From: Candidatus Bathyarchaeia archaeon
GTDB lineage: Archaea; Thermoproteota; Bathyarchaeia; Bathyarchaeales; Bathyarchaeaceae
DNA: 64,000 nucleotides
Reading direction: 5' to 3'
Assembly: GCA_035283685.1 (NCBI GenBank)
Contig: DATETJ010000002.1
Location: forward strand, 570,277-634,276
The translations under genes were made by a program, and so were the position numbers. This document shows positions 8,555 to 15,668 of this stretch, piece after piece. How positions within the stretch are numbered: position 1 is the first letter of the stretch; each line of letters begins with the position of its first letter. Below the pieces are notes generated by a model. The model did not search any database and was not told where the DNA came from. It was given only the letters and a program-made list of their open reading frames with translations.

Positions 8555-8690
8555 AGGCGTGTTTCCTGTCTGTAGGGGTCTATTAGTATGGGTGCGGAGA
8601 AATTTTTTTTGGTGTGAAAAGCTCGGCATCAGTTTGTGCGTTGGACGCTGTTGCTGATTCTGTATGGTGTTTTGGGTTCTGTTTTCGTTG

Positions 8691-8759
8691 GTTTAGCGTG
8701 TTTTTCTATGTTGTTTAGCGTGAAGTTTCATGTTGGTTAGCGTGACGTTTGGCATGTTG
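8691..8759. repeat. Three tandem ~23-base imperfect direct repeats
   Basis: Three head-to-tail units, each beginning GTTTAGCGTG or GTTAGCGTG and ending in ATGTT(G): 8691-8712, 8713-8735 and about 8735-8759. They lie 140-200 bases upstream of the EF-2 paralog 1 start, read on the opposite strand. They could be a regulator binding array, or slippage-derived sequence with no function. Confidence 0.5.
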
Positions 8760-8796
8760 GCTCGGATGTTGGTGGCTCTGCGGGAATAGAAATTTT

Positions 8797-8882
8797 AGAA
8801 GAAGAAGGGGATAAGCCCCTTATACCTTCTTCTACTTTCTGTTCAGATGTTATTAACTTCCGCTTGGAAACAGTAATAATAA
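8797..8882 (-). repeat. Dispersed palindromic repeat, copy C, with hairpin
   Basis: Two linked parts. At 8801-8833 a hairpin pairs GAAGAAGG-type and CCTTCTTC-type arms with inner GGATAAG/CTTATACC pairing. At 8839-8882 lies the AT-rich palindrome GTTATTAACTTCCGCTT with partner AGTAATAATAAC, nearly identical to the core at 11535-11572 and to the reverse complement of 4170-4215. No gene covers the region between EF-2 paralog 1 and the nitroreductase. Confidence 0.6.
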
Positions 8883-9043
8883 CTTCTTGAATGTTTGCGA
8901 CGTGTGCGGTTTTGAGGTGTGCGTGTTGATGATTGGCCACTGCTTGTGAATGTTGACGTTAAATGATGCGCGCGCAAGATTTTATGAACTTGAGATTCCT
9001 TTGTTCAGTGGTTAGAAAGCGCTCGAAAAATGGATTTGATGGT

Positions 9044-9613
9044 ATGATCTATGAGAAGATAAAGAACCGGAGAACGATTAGAAAATATGCGCAGAAGGAT
9101 GTCGCTCAAGAAGTCTTGCTAAGATGCGTGGACGCTGCGAGACTTTCCCCTTCAGGAGCCAACCGTCAACCGTTGAAATATATCATAGTTAACGATCAGG
9201 AGTTGATAAGAGAAGTATTCAGCACGTTGAGGTGGGCTGCTTATCTACCAGATTATCAACCTAGCGAACATGAGATGCCGAGGGCTTACATTGTTATAAT
9301 CCTGGACAGAAGTATTCTTGAGAACTCAGGTCATGATGCAGGCATCGCTGCAATGAGCATTTCTATGGTTGCGTACGACGAGGGTCTAGGATCGTGTATT
9401 CTCGGCGCTGTTAATAGAGTGAAATTGAAGGGGATTTTGAAGGTGCCGGATGGTCTCGATATAGTTCTAGTAGTTGCTCTCGGGTATCCAGCAGAAAACC
9501 CAGTGGCCGACAAGGTGAAGGATGGCGACATAAAATACTGGCTTGACAAGAACAGAGTATTACATGTTCCGAAAAGAAATCTTGCAGAGGTAGTCAAATG
9601 GAACAGATACTAA
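9044..9613 (+). CDS. Nitroreductase-family flavoprotein
   Basis: FMN-dependent oxidoreductase fold of about 189 residues. The N-terminus IKNRRTIRKYA is the classic RRSIRxF-type FMN-binding opening, followed by AARLSPSGANRQPLKYIIV, and the central helix GIAAMSISMVAYDEGLGSCILGA is typical. The frame is open back to 8963. ATG at 9044 places the RRTIRKY motif ten residues in, as in the family, so I prefer it, although its ribosome binding site is weak. The substrate is unknown; family members reduce nitro-compounds, flavins or other small molecules. Not in an obvious operon. Confidence 0.8.
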   Translation: MIYEKIKNRRTIRKYAQKDVAQEVLLRCVDAARLSPSGANRQPLKYIIVNDQELIREVFSTLRWAAYLPDYQPSEHEMPRAYIVIILDRSILENSGHDAGIAAMSISMVAYDEGLGSCILGAVNRVKLKGILKVPDGLDIVLVVALGYPAENPVADKVKDGDIKYWLDKNRVLHVPKRNLAEVVKWNRY

Positions 9614-9668
9614 CTTGCCGCGCGCATTCTTTCTTGGCGTTCCACCACAACGCTTATGTTAGGCTCGA

Positions 9669-10202
9669 ATGTTTCTCTTTAGCGAGCGTGTGTGTAGTTT
9701 GAGTGAAGACTTTGTTGAAAGACCCCGACCTCAACCTGTTGATGTTAAGATTAGCGAGTTGACGCCGAATTCCAAGGCGGTGAACGTAGTCGCAAAGGTT
9801 GTATCTAAGGGTGAGGTGCGAAGCACCACGAGTGGGCGCGATTACACGGCGCATAGAGTTGTGGATGTGTTGGTTGGGGACGAAACCGGTTGTGTTTACC
9901 TGAATCTTTGGGATGACAACATAGATAAGGCCAAGGAAGGCGACGTTCTCAGTATCAAGAACGGCTATGTGAATTTGTTCAGAGGCAACATTAGGTTAAA
10001 CATAGGTCGTTATGGAAGCTTCGAAGTCGTCGCAGAACCCAAAATAGCAGAAGTGAACAGTGAGAACAATCTCAGCAGCAAGCAGTATGAACAAGAAAGA
10101 CGCTTCGGCGGAGGATACGGCGGTGGTGGAGGCGGCTACGGAGGAAGACGAGGCGGGTACGGCGACAGACGAAGAGACGACTATCAAAGAAGAAGATACT
10201 GA
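9669..10202 (+). CDS. ssb: Single-stranded DNA-binding protein, single OB fold
   Basis: OB-fold protein of up to 177 residues in the crenarchaeal SSB style. VKISELTPNSKAVNVVAKVV opens the fold. RVVDVLVGDETGCVYLNLWDDN and GDVLSIKNGYVNLFRGNIRLNIGRYG give the remaining strands and DNA-contact aromatics. The tail is glycine-rich and basic (GGGYGG, RRGGYGDRR), likely a flexible protein- or nucleic-acid-binding arm. It lies upstream of radA, which suits a shared role in recombination and repair. The start is unsure: ATG 9669, GTG 9690 and TTG 9699 are all in frame, and a TATA-like CTTATGTT near 9653-9660 would favour a leaderless later start. Confidence 0.85.
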   Translation: MFLFSERVCSLSEDFVERPRPQPVDVKISELTPNSKAVNVVAKVVSKGEVRSTTSGRDYTAHRVVDVLVGDETGCVYLNLWDDNIDKAKEGDVLSIKNGYVNLFRGNIRLNIGRYGSFEVVAEPKIAEVNSENNLSSKQYEQERRFGGGYGGGGGGYGGRRGGYGDRRRDDYQRRRY

Positions 10203-10447
10203 AAACACAATTAACTCAAGAATTATCTTTTTGATGTTATAGACACGTTTGATGTACTCTTTAGCGCATGCTCTGCTCGATGAAAAAGGAGATGTTGCGT
10301 CGTGTGCATGCATTGGGCATTCTCTTTTGTGATCCTTCGGGTTTATTTTCACTCGTGTCTCTCTGCTTGGGTTGTTGTGCGCTGGACAAGTTGCTTTATT
10401 ACTGATTGTGCAGAGCGTTACCAAAAGTAAGTGGATGTGTGGTTTGC
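10203..10447. other. Intergenic region before radA
   Basis: About 245 bases between ssb and radA. No tRNA-like fold, hairpin or open frame with coding character was recognised. A radA promoter is presumably here, but I cannot pinpoint a TATA box with confidence. Confidence 0.4.
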
Positions 10448-11425
10448 ATGGAGAGTTTCGAGTTGGAGAAGCTTGAGGGCGTTGGCTCTGCTACAGCGGG
10501 TAAGCTTCGTTCTGCTGGGATTACGACTGTTGAGGCGGTTGCGGTTATTCCACCTAAGGAGATTGCTGAGAAGACTGGAATCGGTTTTAACACTGTGCTT
10601 AACATTGTTGACTCTGCTAGGAAGCTGGTTTTCTCTGATTTCGTTACGGCGGAGGAGTTGTGGAAGAAGAGGCAGGGCATGTGCAAGTGTTCCACGGGTT
10701 CTAAGAATTTGAACAAGCTTTTGGGCGGGGGCATTGAGACTCAGGCGTTAACTGAGTTTATTGGTGAGTTTGGTTCGGGTAAGACGCAGGCGTGTTTGAT
10801 GTTTTCGATTGTGTGTCAGCTTCCTCCTGAGAAGGGTGGACTGGGCGGAAAAGCGGTTTATATTGATACTGAGGGGACTTTTATTCCGGAGCGGGTTTTT
10901 GAAATCGCCAATGCGTTGGGTCTTGACCCTCATGAGACTTTGGGTAACATCTTTTTGGCTCGGGCGTATAATAGTAGTCATCAGGCGTTGCTGATTGAGC
11001 ATTTGCCCAAGTTTTGCCCTGAGAATAACGTGAAGCTGGTGGTTGTGGATTCGATGATTAGTCATTTCAGGGGCGAGTACATGGGTAGGGAGCATCTTTC
11101 AGAACGCCAGCAGGAGTTGAACAGCCAGTTGCACAAGTTGCTGCGGTTGACGGAAGCCTTCAACTTATCTGTGGTGGTTACGAATCAGGTTCAGGCTAAT
11201 CCTACGGCGTTTTTTGGTGATCCGAATAAGCCGGCTGGTGGCAACGTGATGGCTCATGCCTGTACGCATCGGGTTTATCTGAGGAAGGGTGGTAAAGGTA
11301 CGCGTATTGCTTCGATTCTTGATTCTCCGTCTTTGCCTGAGGGTAAGGTTCGGTTTAAGATTACGCAGAAAGGCATTGAAGACGCGCAAGAGGGCGGCGA
11401 AGAGGCTCCAGAGGATAAGGTTTAG
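10448..11425 (+). CDS. radA: RadA DNA repair and recombination protein
   Basis: Archaeal RecA/Rad51 recombinase that forms filaments on ssDNA and drives strand exchange. The N-terminal helix-hairpin-helix domain (LEKLEGVGSATAGKLRSAGI) is followed by Walker A GEFGSGKTQ, Walker B LVVVDSMI and the L2 loop around NQVQANPTAFFGDPNKPAGGN. The C-terminus KVRFKITQKGIEDA is typical. ATG at 10448 gives 325 residues, the usual length; an in-frame ATG at 10406 would add 14 unlikely residues. The coding strand is rich in T and G, the reverse of the C/A bias in the nearby EF-2 gene. Confidence 0.95.
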   Translation: MESFELEKLEGVGSATAGKLRSAGITTVEAVAVIPPKEIAEKTGIGFNTVLNIVDSARKLVFSDFVTAEELWKKRQGMCKCSTGSKNLNKLLGGGIETQALTEFIGEFGSGKTQACLMFSIVCQLPPEKGGLGGKAVYIDTEGTFIPERVFEIANALGLDPHETLGNIFLARAYNSSHQALLIEHLPKFCPENNVKLVVVDSMISHFRGEYMGREHLSERQQELNSQLHKLLRLTEAFNLSVVVTNQVQANPTAFFGDPNKPAGGNVMAHACTHRVYLRKGGKGTRIASILDSPSLPEGKVRFKITQKGIEDAQEGGEEAPEDKV

Positions 11426-11475
11426 AGCAGTTTCTGCGCCAACATCTTTCATGCTGGCGTTGTTGATGCGGGCGA

Positions 11476-11732
11476 GGCGTGGACAGTTGTTGTTGAACAT
11501 GCAAACGTAGACTGTTTGTAGCAGTTTCTGTTTCAGATGTTATTAACTTCCGCTTAGAACAAGTAATAATACCGACGTTCTGCATGTGTGTGTGGCTGTG
11601 TGAAGTTGTTGTTGACGTTGAAGGGTTTGCCACAACAACTTCTTGGATGTTGGTGGTGGAGTAGGTTTAGAAGTAGTAGTCTGTGCCACGTGTTTGTTGA
11701 CTACTACTTCAATGTTGGGTTGGGAAGCTGCG
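11476..11732 (-). repeat. Dispersed palindromic repeat, copy B (longest)
   Basis: About 257 bases aligning over both ends with copy A at 4101-4276, plus a 75-base interior absent from A. It contains a perfect 12-base inverted repeat, GAAGTAGTAGTC (11671-11682) with GACTACTACTTC near 11701, and the AT-rich palindrome GTTATTAACTT/AAGTAATAATAC at about 11538-11572. It overlaps the 3' end of the small membrane-protein gene and supplies that protein's last ~60 codons. Confidence 0.65.
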
Positions 11733-12226
11733 GTTGCGGTTCTGTGGGTTTTTGTCCAGAGTTTGCGTATGGGTTGGTAGATTAGGGCTATTATGGATAG
11801 TGTGATGCCTGTTAATGCGAGTGGGTGTATGAGGCTGGTGAGTGTCCATAGGATTCCTTGGTACGGTCCGTATGTGGTACTTTTCATGGGTCCATTCTGA
11901 ACTGTGATCCAGAATATGTTTTGATCGTTGTCGTAGTAGACCCATGTGCCTCCATCAATCATCTCCCATATGGTGATCACTGTTAGCTTTGTGCTTGTGT
12001 TGGGGGTGGTCCAGTAGCCGTTTACGTAGTCCGTGTATGGCGTGCGCCAGTATCCGGGGTTCCATGTTGGTGGGTCTGTGGCTATGTGGGCGTCGTCCAT
12101 GGCGCAGAAGAGTCGCAGTTTTGTGTCGCGCGGCAGTGTGAGGTAGTATGTGGAGACGACTAACGCTATGATTGCTGTAGCGTAGACTAGTGCCCATTTC
12201 TTGTTTAGGCGTGGTTGAGGCTTCAT
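11543..12226 (-). CDS. Hypothetical membrane protein with repeat-derived tail
   Basis: Unrecognised 227-residue protein. Residues about 10-30 form one transmembrane helix (ATAIIALVVSTYYLTL). A 95-residue external segment rich in Trp, Tyr and Thr follows, then a second helix around 130-152 (LIHPLALTGITLSIIALIY). After a short basic stretch (KLWTKTHRTA) the rest comes from repeat copy B, giving low-complexity Thr/Gln sequence ending in a hydrophobic LLLVLSGS. The same QPNIEVVVN peptide can be read in copy A, so the original stop may have been replaced by repeat sequence. Function unknown. Confidence 0.5.
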   Translation of the reverse strand: MKPQPRLNKKWALVYATAIIALVVSTYYLTLPRDTKLRLFCAMDDAHIATDPPTWNPGYWRTPYTDYVNGYWTTPNTSTKLTVITIWEMIDGGTWVYYDNDQNIFWITVQNGPMKSTTYGPYQGILWTLTSLIHPLALTGITLSIIALIYQPIRKLWTKTHRTATAASQPNIEVVVNKHVAQTTTSKPTPPPTSKKLLWQTLQRQQQLHTATHTCRTSVLLLVLSGS

Positions 12227-12361
12227 CCATTTTCAATGTGTTACTGAGAGTGCGGTGGCTCTTAATGCCATGTTTTAGAACAACGGCTTGAGAATGTAGA
12301 ACAGTATGTTGCTTGCTGCTTGATTGGCGCTTTTTCTTCTTTTTTGCTGGGAAGTTGTGGT

Positions 12362-12568
12362 TTATCGATGGGTTCTTGGTGTGGCTATGACTGTGGGTTT
12401 TTCCTGTGATTGCTGTGGGTGTTTTTTGGCTTCGCTCATGACCCAATCGGTTAAGGCTTGGCATTGGTTTGGGTTGCAGTTTTCTGCGGGTGCGCGTGTG
12501 GGTTCCAGTATGATGCATTTGTAGCATGGTATTTCGCATAGAAGGTCAAGTGATTGTGGTCGTGTCAT
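12362..12568 (-). CDS. Small cysteine-rich protein
   Basis: Possible 68-residue protein. Cysteines are arranged as CEIPCYKC (C-x3-C-x2-C) and, 12 residues later, CNPNQC (C-x4-C), a layout compatible with a zinc or iron-sulfur site. ALTDWVMSEAKKH forms a likely amphipathic helix after it. ATG start at 12568. An overlapping longer frame (11955-12539) is His/Arg-rich and looks non-coding. I recognise no family. Confidence 0.4.
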   Translation of the reverse strand: MTRPQSLDLLCEIPCYKCIILEPTRAPAENCNPNQCQALTDWVMSEAKKHPQQSQEKPTVIATPRTHR

Positions 12569-12640
12569 GTGGATTCGCTAGGCGTATTGAATGCTGGGTC
12601 TCTATCTTATGGTTTATGAATTGACGGCTCTGAGGGAAAG

Positions 12641-12685
12641 TAATTATCTGGATTGATGATTATTGTTCGTGCATAAAGATAATTA
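12641..12685 (+). promoter_or_regulatory. Inverted repeat upstream of alaX
   Basis: TAATTATC (12641-12648) and GATAATTA (12678-12685) are perfect 8-base inverted arms separated by 29 bases. The right arm ends 16 bases before the TTG start of the AlaX gene and just before its GAAGGTGA ribosome binding site. It could be an operator or a 5' hairpin; the sequence alone does not decide. Confidence 0.35.
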
Positions 12686-12701
12686 TTGAAGGTGAACCTG
12701 T

Positions 12702-13421
12702 TTGGCGACGAAGTTGCTGTATTTGTATGACAGTTACGTTCGGGAGTTTGAGGCTAAAGTTGAACAAGTAAGCGGGAACATGGTGGTTTTGGATCAGTCG
12801 GCTTTTCATCCGTTAACTGGCGGTGTGGGCTGTGACTTGGGTTGGCTGGCTAAAGGCGATGCAAGATTTCGTGTTGTGCGAGTTGAGATTGACAGGGCAA
12901 CTAAGGTAGTTAGTCATGTGGTTGAGGGTGATGCAAGAGGTCTTTGTCAGGGTGATGTGGTTAAGGGTGTGATTGATTGGGATCGGCGGTACTGCTTGAT
13001 GCGGTTGCATACGGCGGCGCATTTGATTGCGGCTGTCATGTACCGGGATTACAGCGCTTTGATTACGGGTGGGCAGGTGGATGTGGATCAGGCTAAGTTG
13101 GATTTCAACTTGCCTCGTACGGATCGGGAAGTGTTTGAGGACGCGGTTAAGAAAGCGAACCAAGAAGCAGCGAGAAATGTGGAGTTGAAGGTTTACTTCT
13201 TGAGTCGAGAGGAAGCGTTGAAGGTGCCCGGCGTGGTGAAGTTGGCTGAGCGTATGCCGCCTGAAGAACGAGAACTACGCATAGTGGAGATTCCAGGCAT
13301 TGATCTGCAGGCTGATGGAGGACCGCATGTCAGGAACACTCAGGAGATTGGTGAAGTCGCTCTGTCGAAGATTGAGAATAAGGGTAAGAATCAGAGAAGG
13401 CTTTACTTCAACGTGAAGTAG
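12702..13421 (+). CDS. alaX: Alanyl-tRNA editing protein AlaX
   Basis: Trans-editing hydrolase that removes serine (or glycine) wrongly attached to tRNA-Ala, homologous to the editing domain of AlaRS. The zinc motif HTAAHL (HxxxH) is near residue 108. The C-terminal signature is DLQADGGPHVRNTQEIG, the AlaX-M form in which an aspartate stands where AlaRS has cysteine. LDQSAFHPLTGGVGCDLGWL is the glycine-rich opening of the domain. 239 residues suits AlaX-M/L. The start is TTG at 12702, supported by GAAGGTGA 7 bases upstream. A broken second copy of its C-terminus lies at 14104-14243. Confidence 0.88.
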   Translation: MATKLLYLYDSYVREFEAKVEQVSGNMVVLDQSAFHPLTGGVGCDLGWLAKGDARFRVVRVEIDRATKVVSHVVEGDARGLCQGDVVKGVIDWDRRYCLMRLHTAAHLIAAVMYRDYSALITGGQVDVDQAKLDFNLPRTDREVFEDAVKKANQEAARNVELKVYFLSREEALKVPGVVKLAERMPPEERELRIVEIPGIDLQADGGPHVRNTQEIGEVALSKIENKGKNQRRLYFNVK

Positions 13422-13438
13422 GAAGTTCGTACTTATTG

Positions 13439-13802
13439 TTATTCTTCTGGTGTGAACGTTTTCTGTTTCCAGTTGAAAGTTGCTTTGCAGTTTTCGAGGA
13501 ACGTGTGAACGAGGATAGTTACGCCTCTCGGTATTTGGTGGCATAGGACGGGTAGGTTTCTTTTTCGGATTTGACTGCCGAGTATTTCGATTCGGGCTGC
13601 TTTTTTGAGTGGTGCTCGCATGTAACCGCTTCCTGTGAGCACTGTGATTTCTGGAGGTTGTTTGGGGAATTGTGGTAGGTTCAGGAGTTGGCAGGCGAAT
13701 GGCGGGATTATAGTGTAGCTTGAGGCTGTGTCCACTATTCCTATGAGTTTTATGCTTCTTTCACGCGGTCCATGAACTCTGATCGGGAGTCTTACGTACC
13801 AT
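13439..13802 (-). pseudogene. Retropepsin-like aspartyl protease, no proper start
   Basis: The frame reads VRLPIRVHGPRERSIKLIGIVDTASSYTIIPP, the flap-strand and DT(A/G)S active-site layout of retroviral-type aspartyl proteases, followed by a LLNLPQF helix and a C-terminal half of about 75 residues. Archaeal members are about 120 residues, so nearly the whole domain is present. However, no ATG, GTG or TTG occurs in frame before the catalytic aspartate except the GTG just next to it. ATG at 13802 reads MVR in another frame and would join LPIRV if one base were removed, suggesting a frameshift. The frame follows directly on the DUF5678 stop. Confidence 0.5.
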
Positions 13803-13852
13803 CTTGGTCTATGATGGTTTTGAATACATTGCGTTTCAAGCAGCCATCCTCG

Positions 13853-14062
13853 TTAGAGGAGATAGCCGATTTTCTTCTCAGAAGGGGTCGGTGAATAGGC
13901 GACCAGAACATCATTTAGTTGCCTTTTTTTTTGGGTCAGTTCTTCGATACTTTCAGAATCAGCAATTACCTTATTGTTGGAGACGGCGACCCATCTTCCA
14001 GGATATTGGCTGATCAGTTTGTCGTATTTCTTTATGAGCAGTGAGGCTCTCTGCAAGAGCAA
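13853..14062 (-). CDS. DUF5678-like small protein
   Basis: About 69 residues: a helix (LLIKKYDKLISQYPGRWVAV), a short hairpin (NNKVIADSESIEEL) and a second helix ending in VLVAYSP. This matches the small DUF5678 domain as I know it, whose function is unknown. Likely starts are TTG 14062 or TTG 14056. A GGTGG ribosome binding site directly before 14062 has better spacing to 14056. The retropepsin-like frame lies immediately downstream, and I believe such pairings occur in other archaea, so the two may act together. Confidence 0.55.
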   Translation of the reverse strand: MLLQRASLLIKKYDKLISQYPGRWVAVSNNKVIADSESIEELTQKKRQLNDVLVAYSPTPSEKKIGYLL

Positions 14063-14103
14063 CCACCAATAATAGGTAAGGGGACAATACTATAAATTAG
14101 TTT

Positions 14104-14243
14104 ATCCTCGACTGCGAGATTTTTGGTGTTGATTTGTGGGGGGATGGAGGACCACACGTTAAGAATACAAGCGAGTAGGCGAAATACAACTGCTGAAGAT
14201 AGAGAACAACGGAAAAACCAAAAGAGAATTTACTTTGGGATAA
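14104..14243 (+). pseudogene. Broken C-terminal fragment of a second AlaX
   Basis: Forward-strand remnant reading ILDCEIFGVDLWGDGGPHV, then KNTSE, in one frame. After a one-base deletion at about 14176 it reads GEIQLLKIENNGKTKREF and then a stop. This parallels the intact AlaX ending (VEIPGIDLQADGGPHVRNTQEIGEVALSKIENKGKNQRRLYF). An in-frame TAG results from the deletion. The N-terminal 80% of the gene is gone. It is a decayed paralog or partial duplication located 680 bases from the intact gene. Confidence 0.7.
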
Positions 14244-14452
14244 ATCGAAGCTAGTCGTGTGCACACGCTAGACTTGTCAACATTAGAACACTTGTCATAG
14301 TCGATTTCTTTGCCTGTTTCAAGCTCAAGCGTAACCTCAGCACGCTTAATCATCTTCAAAACCTTAGCGTCTGGAACCTCAGCTGAGCCAACATTAATTA
14401 CGTCACGAACATCATCAACGGAAACGCTTGCCACTGGTGGCTCTGGCTCCAA
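14159..14452 (-). pseudogene. Truncated small ORF abutting the AlaX remnant
   Basis: Reverse-strand frame whose first ~65 residues look like real protein: VSVDDVRDVINVGSAEVPDAKVLKMIKRAEVTLELETGKEIDYDKC. The charged helical pattern loosely resembles phage or transposon accessory proteins, but I cannot name the family. The last ~30 residues are read antisense to the AlaX remnant and appear spurious, so the original C-terminus was lost. The start would be TTG at 14452 without a ribosome binding site. Confidence 0.35.
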
Positions 14453-14633
14453 AAGGAAAACGTGAAAGAAGCCAGATTTAACCTATTTTGGCGGAAAAAA
14501 CCGTGTTGGAAAAGCCATGTCGGATAAGCTTGAATGCATTTTTGACAGGGATTTTGTATAGAGGTGTTTTCCAAAAGGGTTTTATCGCATTGTTATGATA
14601 ATTATTATTGTAGTCTCTTTGAGAGGGGAAACG

Positions 14634-15626
14634 ATGTATATGAATAGGAAGCAGTTTGCGGTGGCATTTTTGTTTGCTTTGTCTTTGATGATGGTTGCGT
14701 TGGCTCCGTTGTCGGGTCAGCAGGCTGGCAGTTACAACCCTTGGCTGGACTATAACGGTGACGGTCTAATCGACGTGTATGACCTGCAAGCGTTGGCTCA
14801 AGTGTACGGCACTTCGGGTACTCCTCTCAGCTGGCCTATGGCTCAGGAATACGACAGCGGCTGGATAGACATCAGCGACAAGCAGGGACAAAACATTACC
14901 ATAACTCACAACTTGAACCTGACAGGAGGCTTTCTGCCAAGCATCTATGGAAGAACTGTGCAAAACGACCCATCGTGGCACCAAAGGCACTTTGACGGAA
15001 CAGGCTACACACCAGGATGGAACAAAACATACGAAGGAATAAGCAGTGACGGTGCCAGTTCTGTGGTTCAGACTGATGATGGAGGATACGCCTTAGCAGG
15101 CTCCACCAACTCGTATGGTGCTGGCGGCTCTGATTTCGGGTTGGTTAAGACTGATTCGGCTGGAACTGTGCAGTGGAACAAAACGTATGGAGGAGCAAAC
15201 CATGACTCTGCCGCGTCTATGGTTCAGACGGGAGACGGAGGATACGCCTTAGCAGGCGCTACTTACTCCTATGGTGATGGCACACCCATCTACACTAATT
15301 TCTGGTTGGTTAAGACTGATGGTTCTGGTAACGCACAGTGGAACAAAACATACGAAGGACCATATGAAGACGAAGCCCTTTCTGTGGTTCAGACAAGCGA
15401 TGGAGGATACGCCTTGGCTGGCTACACCTACTCTTATGGTGTTGGCACCCCTACGTACAGCAATTTCTGGCTGGTGAAGACCGATGCGTTTGGACTAACA
15501 GAGAACATGGTCGGTTTGGGCATAGTTGATTACACGGCTGACACTTTGACCCTGTACAGAGGCAAAATCGACCCCTACTGGAACTACGTGCGAGTCCGCA
15601 TATGGGTAGTCAAAGAAAACCCATAA
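14634..15626 (+). CDS. Secreted dockerin-like protein with WNKTY repeats
   Basis: Exported protein of 330 residues. A signal peptide (FAVAFLFALSLMMVALAPLSG) is followed by a dockerin-like calcium site DYNGDGLIDVYDL (residues about 37-49). A spacer with a GWIDISDK motif leads to three repeats of 50-55 residues, each running VVQT.DGGYALAG, then (F/W).LVKTD, then WNKTY; these look like blades of a beta-propeller or beta-solenoid. ATG 14634 is supported by GAGAGGGG upstream. The three repeats are also similar at DNA level, indicating recent internal duplication. Possible role: cell-surface or extracellular binding. No catalytic motif is seen. Confidence 0.72.
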   Translation: MYMNRKQFAVAFLFALSLMMVALAPLSGQQAGSYNPWLDYNGDGLIDVYDLQALAQVYGTSGTPLSWPMAQEYDSGWIDISDKQGQNITITHNLNLTGGFLPSIYGRTVQNDPSWHQRHFDGTGYTPGWNKTYEGISSDGASSVVQTDDGGYALAGSTNSYGAGGSDFGLVKTDSAGTVQWNKTYGGANHDSAASMVQTGDGGYALAGATYSYGDGTPIYTNFWLVKTDGSGNAQWNKTYEGPYEDEALSVVQTSDGGYALAGYTYSYGVGTPTYSNFWLVKTDAFGLTENMVGLGIVDYTADTLTLYRGKIDPYWNYVRVRIWVVKENP

Positions 15627-15631
15627 ACTCC

Positions 15632-15650
15632 AATTTTTTTATATTATTTT
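15632..15650 (+). terminator. T-rich transcript end
   Basis: A run of seven T followed by ATATTATTTTAG begins six bases after the stop of the secreted repeat protein. Poly-T tracts of this kind end transcription in archaea. Confidence 0.5.
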
Positions 15651-15668
15651 AGTTCCATCATGCTTGTC

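Noticed and set aside
8630..9043. Possible tRNA or ncRNA between EF-2 and nitroreductase
   Set aside because: I looked for a TTCRA loop and acceptor pairing and found none; the structure there is explained by repeat copy C.
11955..12539. 194-residue reverse ORF
   Set aside because: His/Arg/Thr-rich shadow of the membrane-protein gene and of the small Cys-rich frame; no coding pattern.
15060..15480. CRISPR-like direct repeats
   Set aside because: Repeats are about 160 bases, in frame, and encode the WNKTY protein repeats; they are not a CRISPR array.
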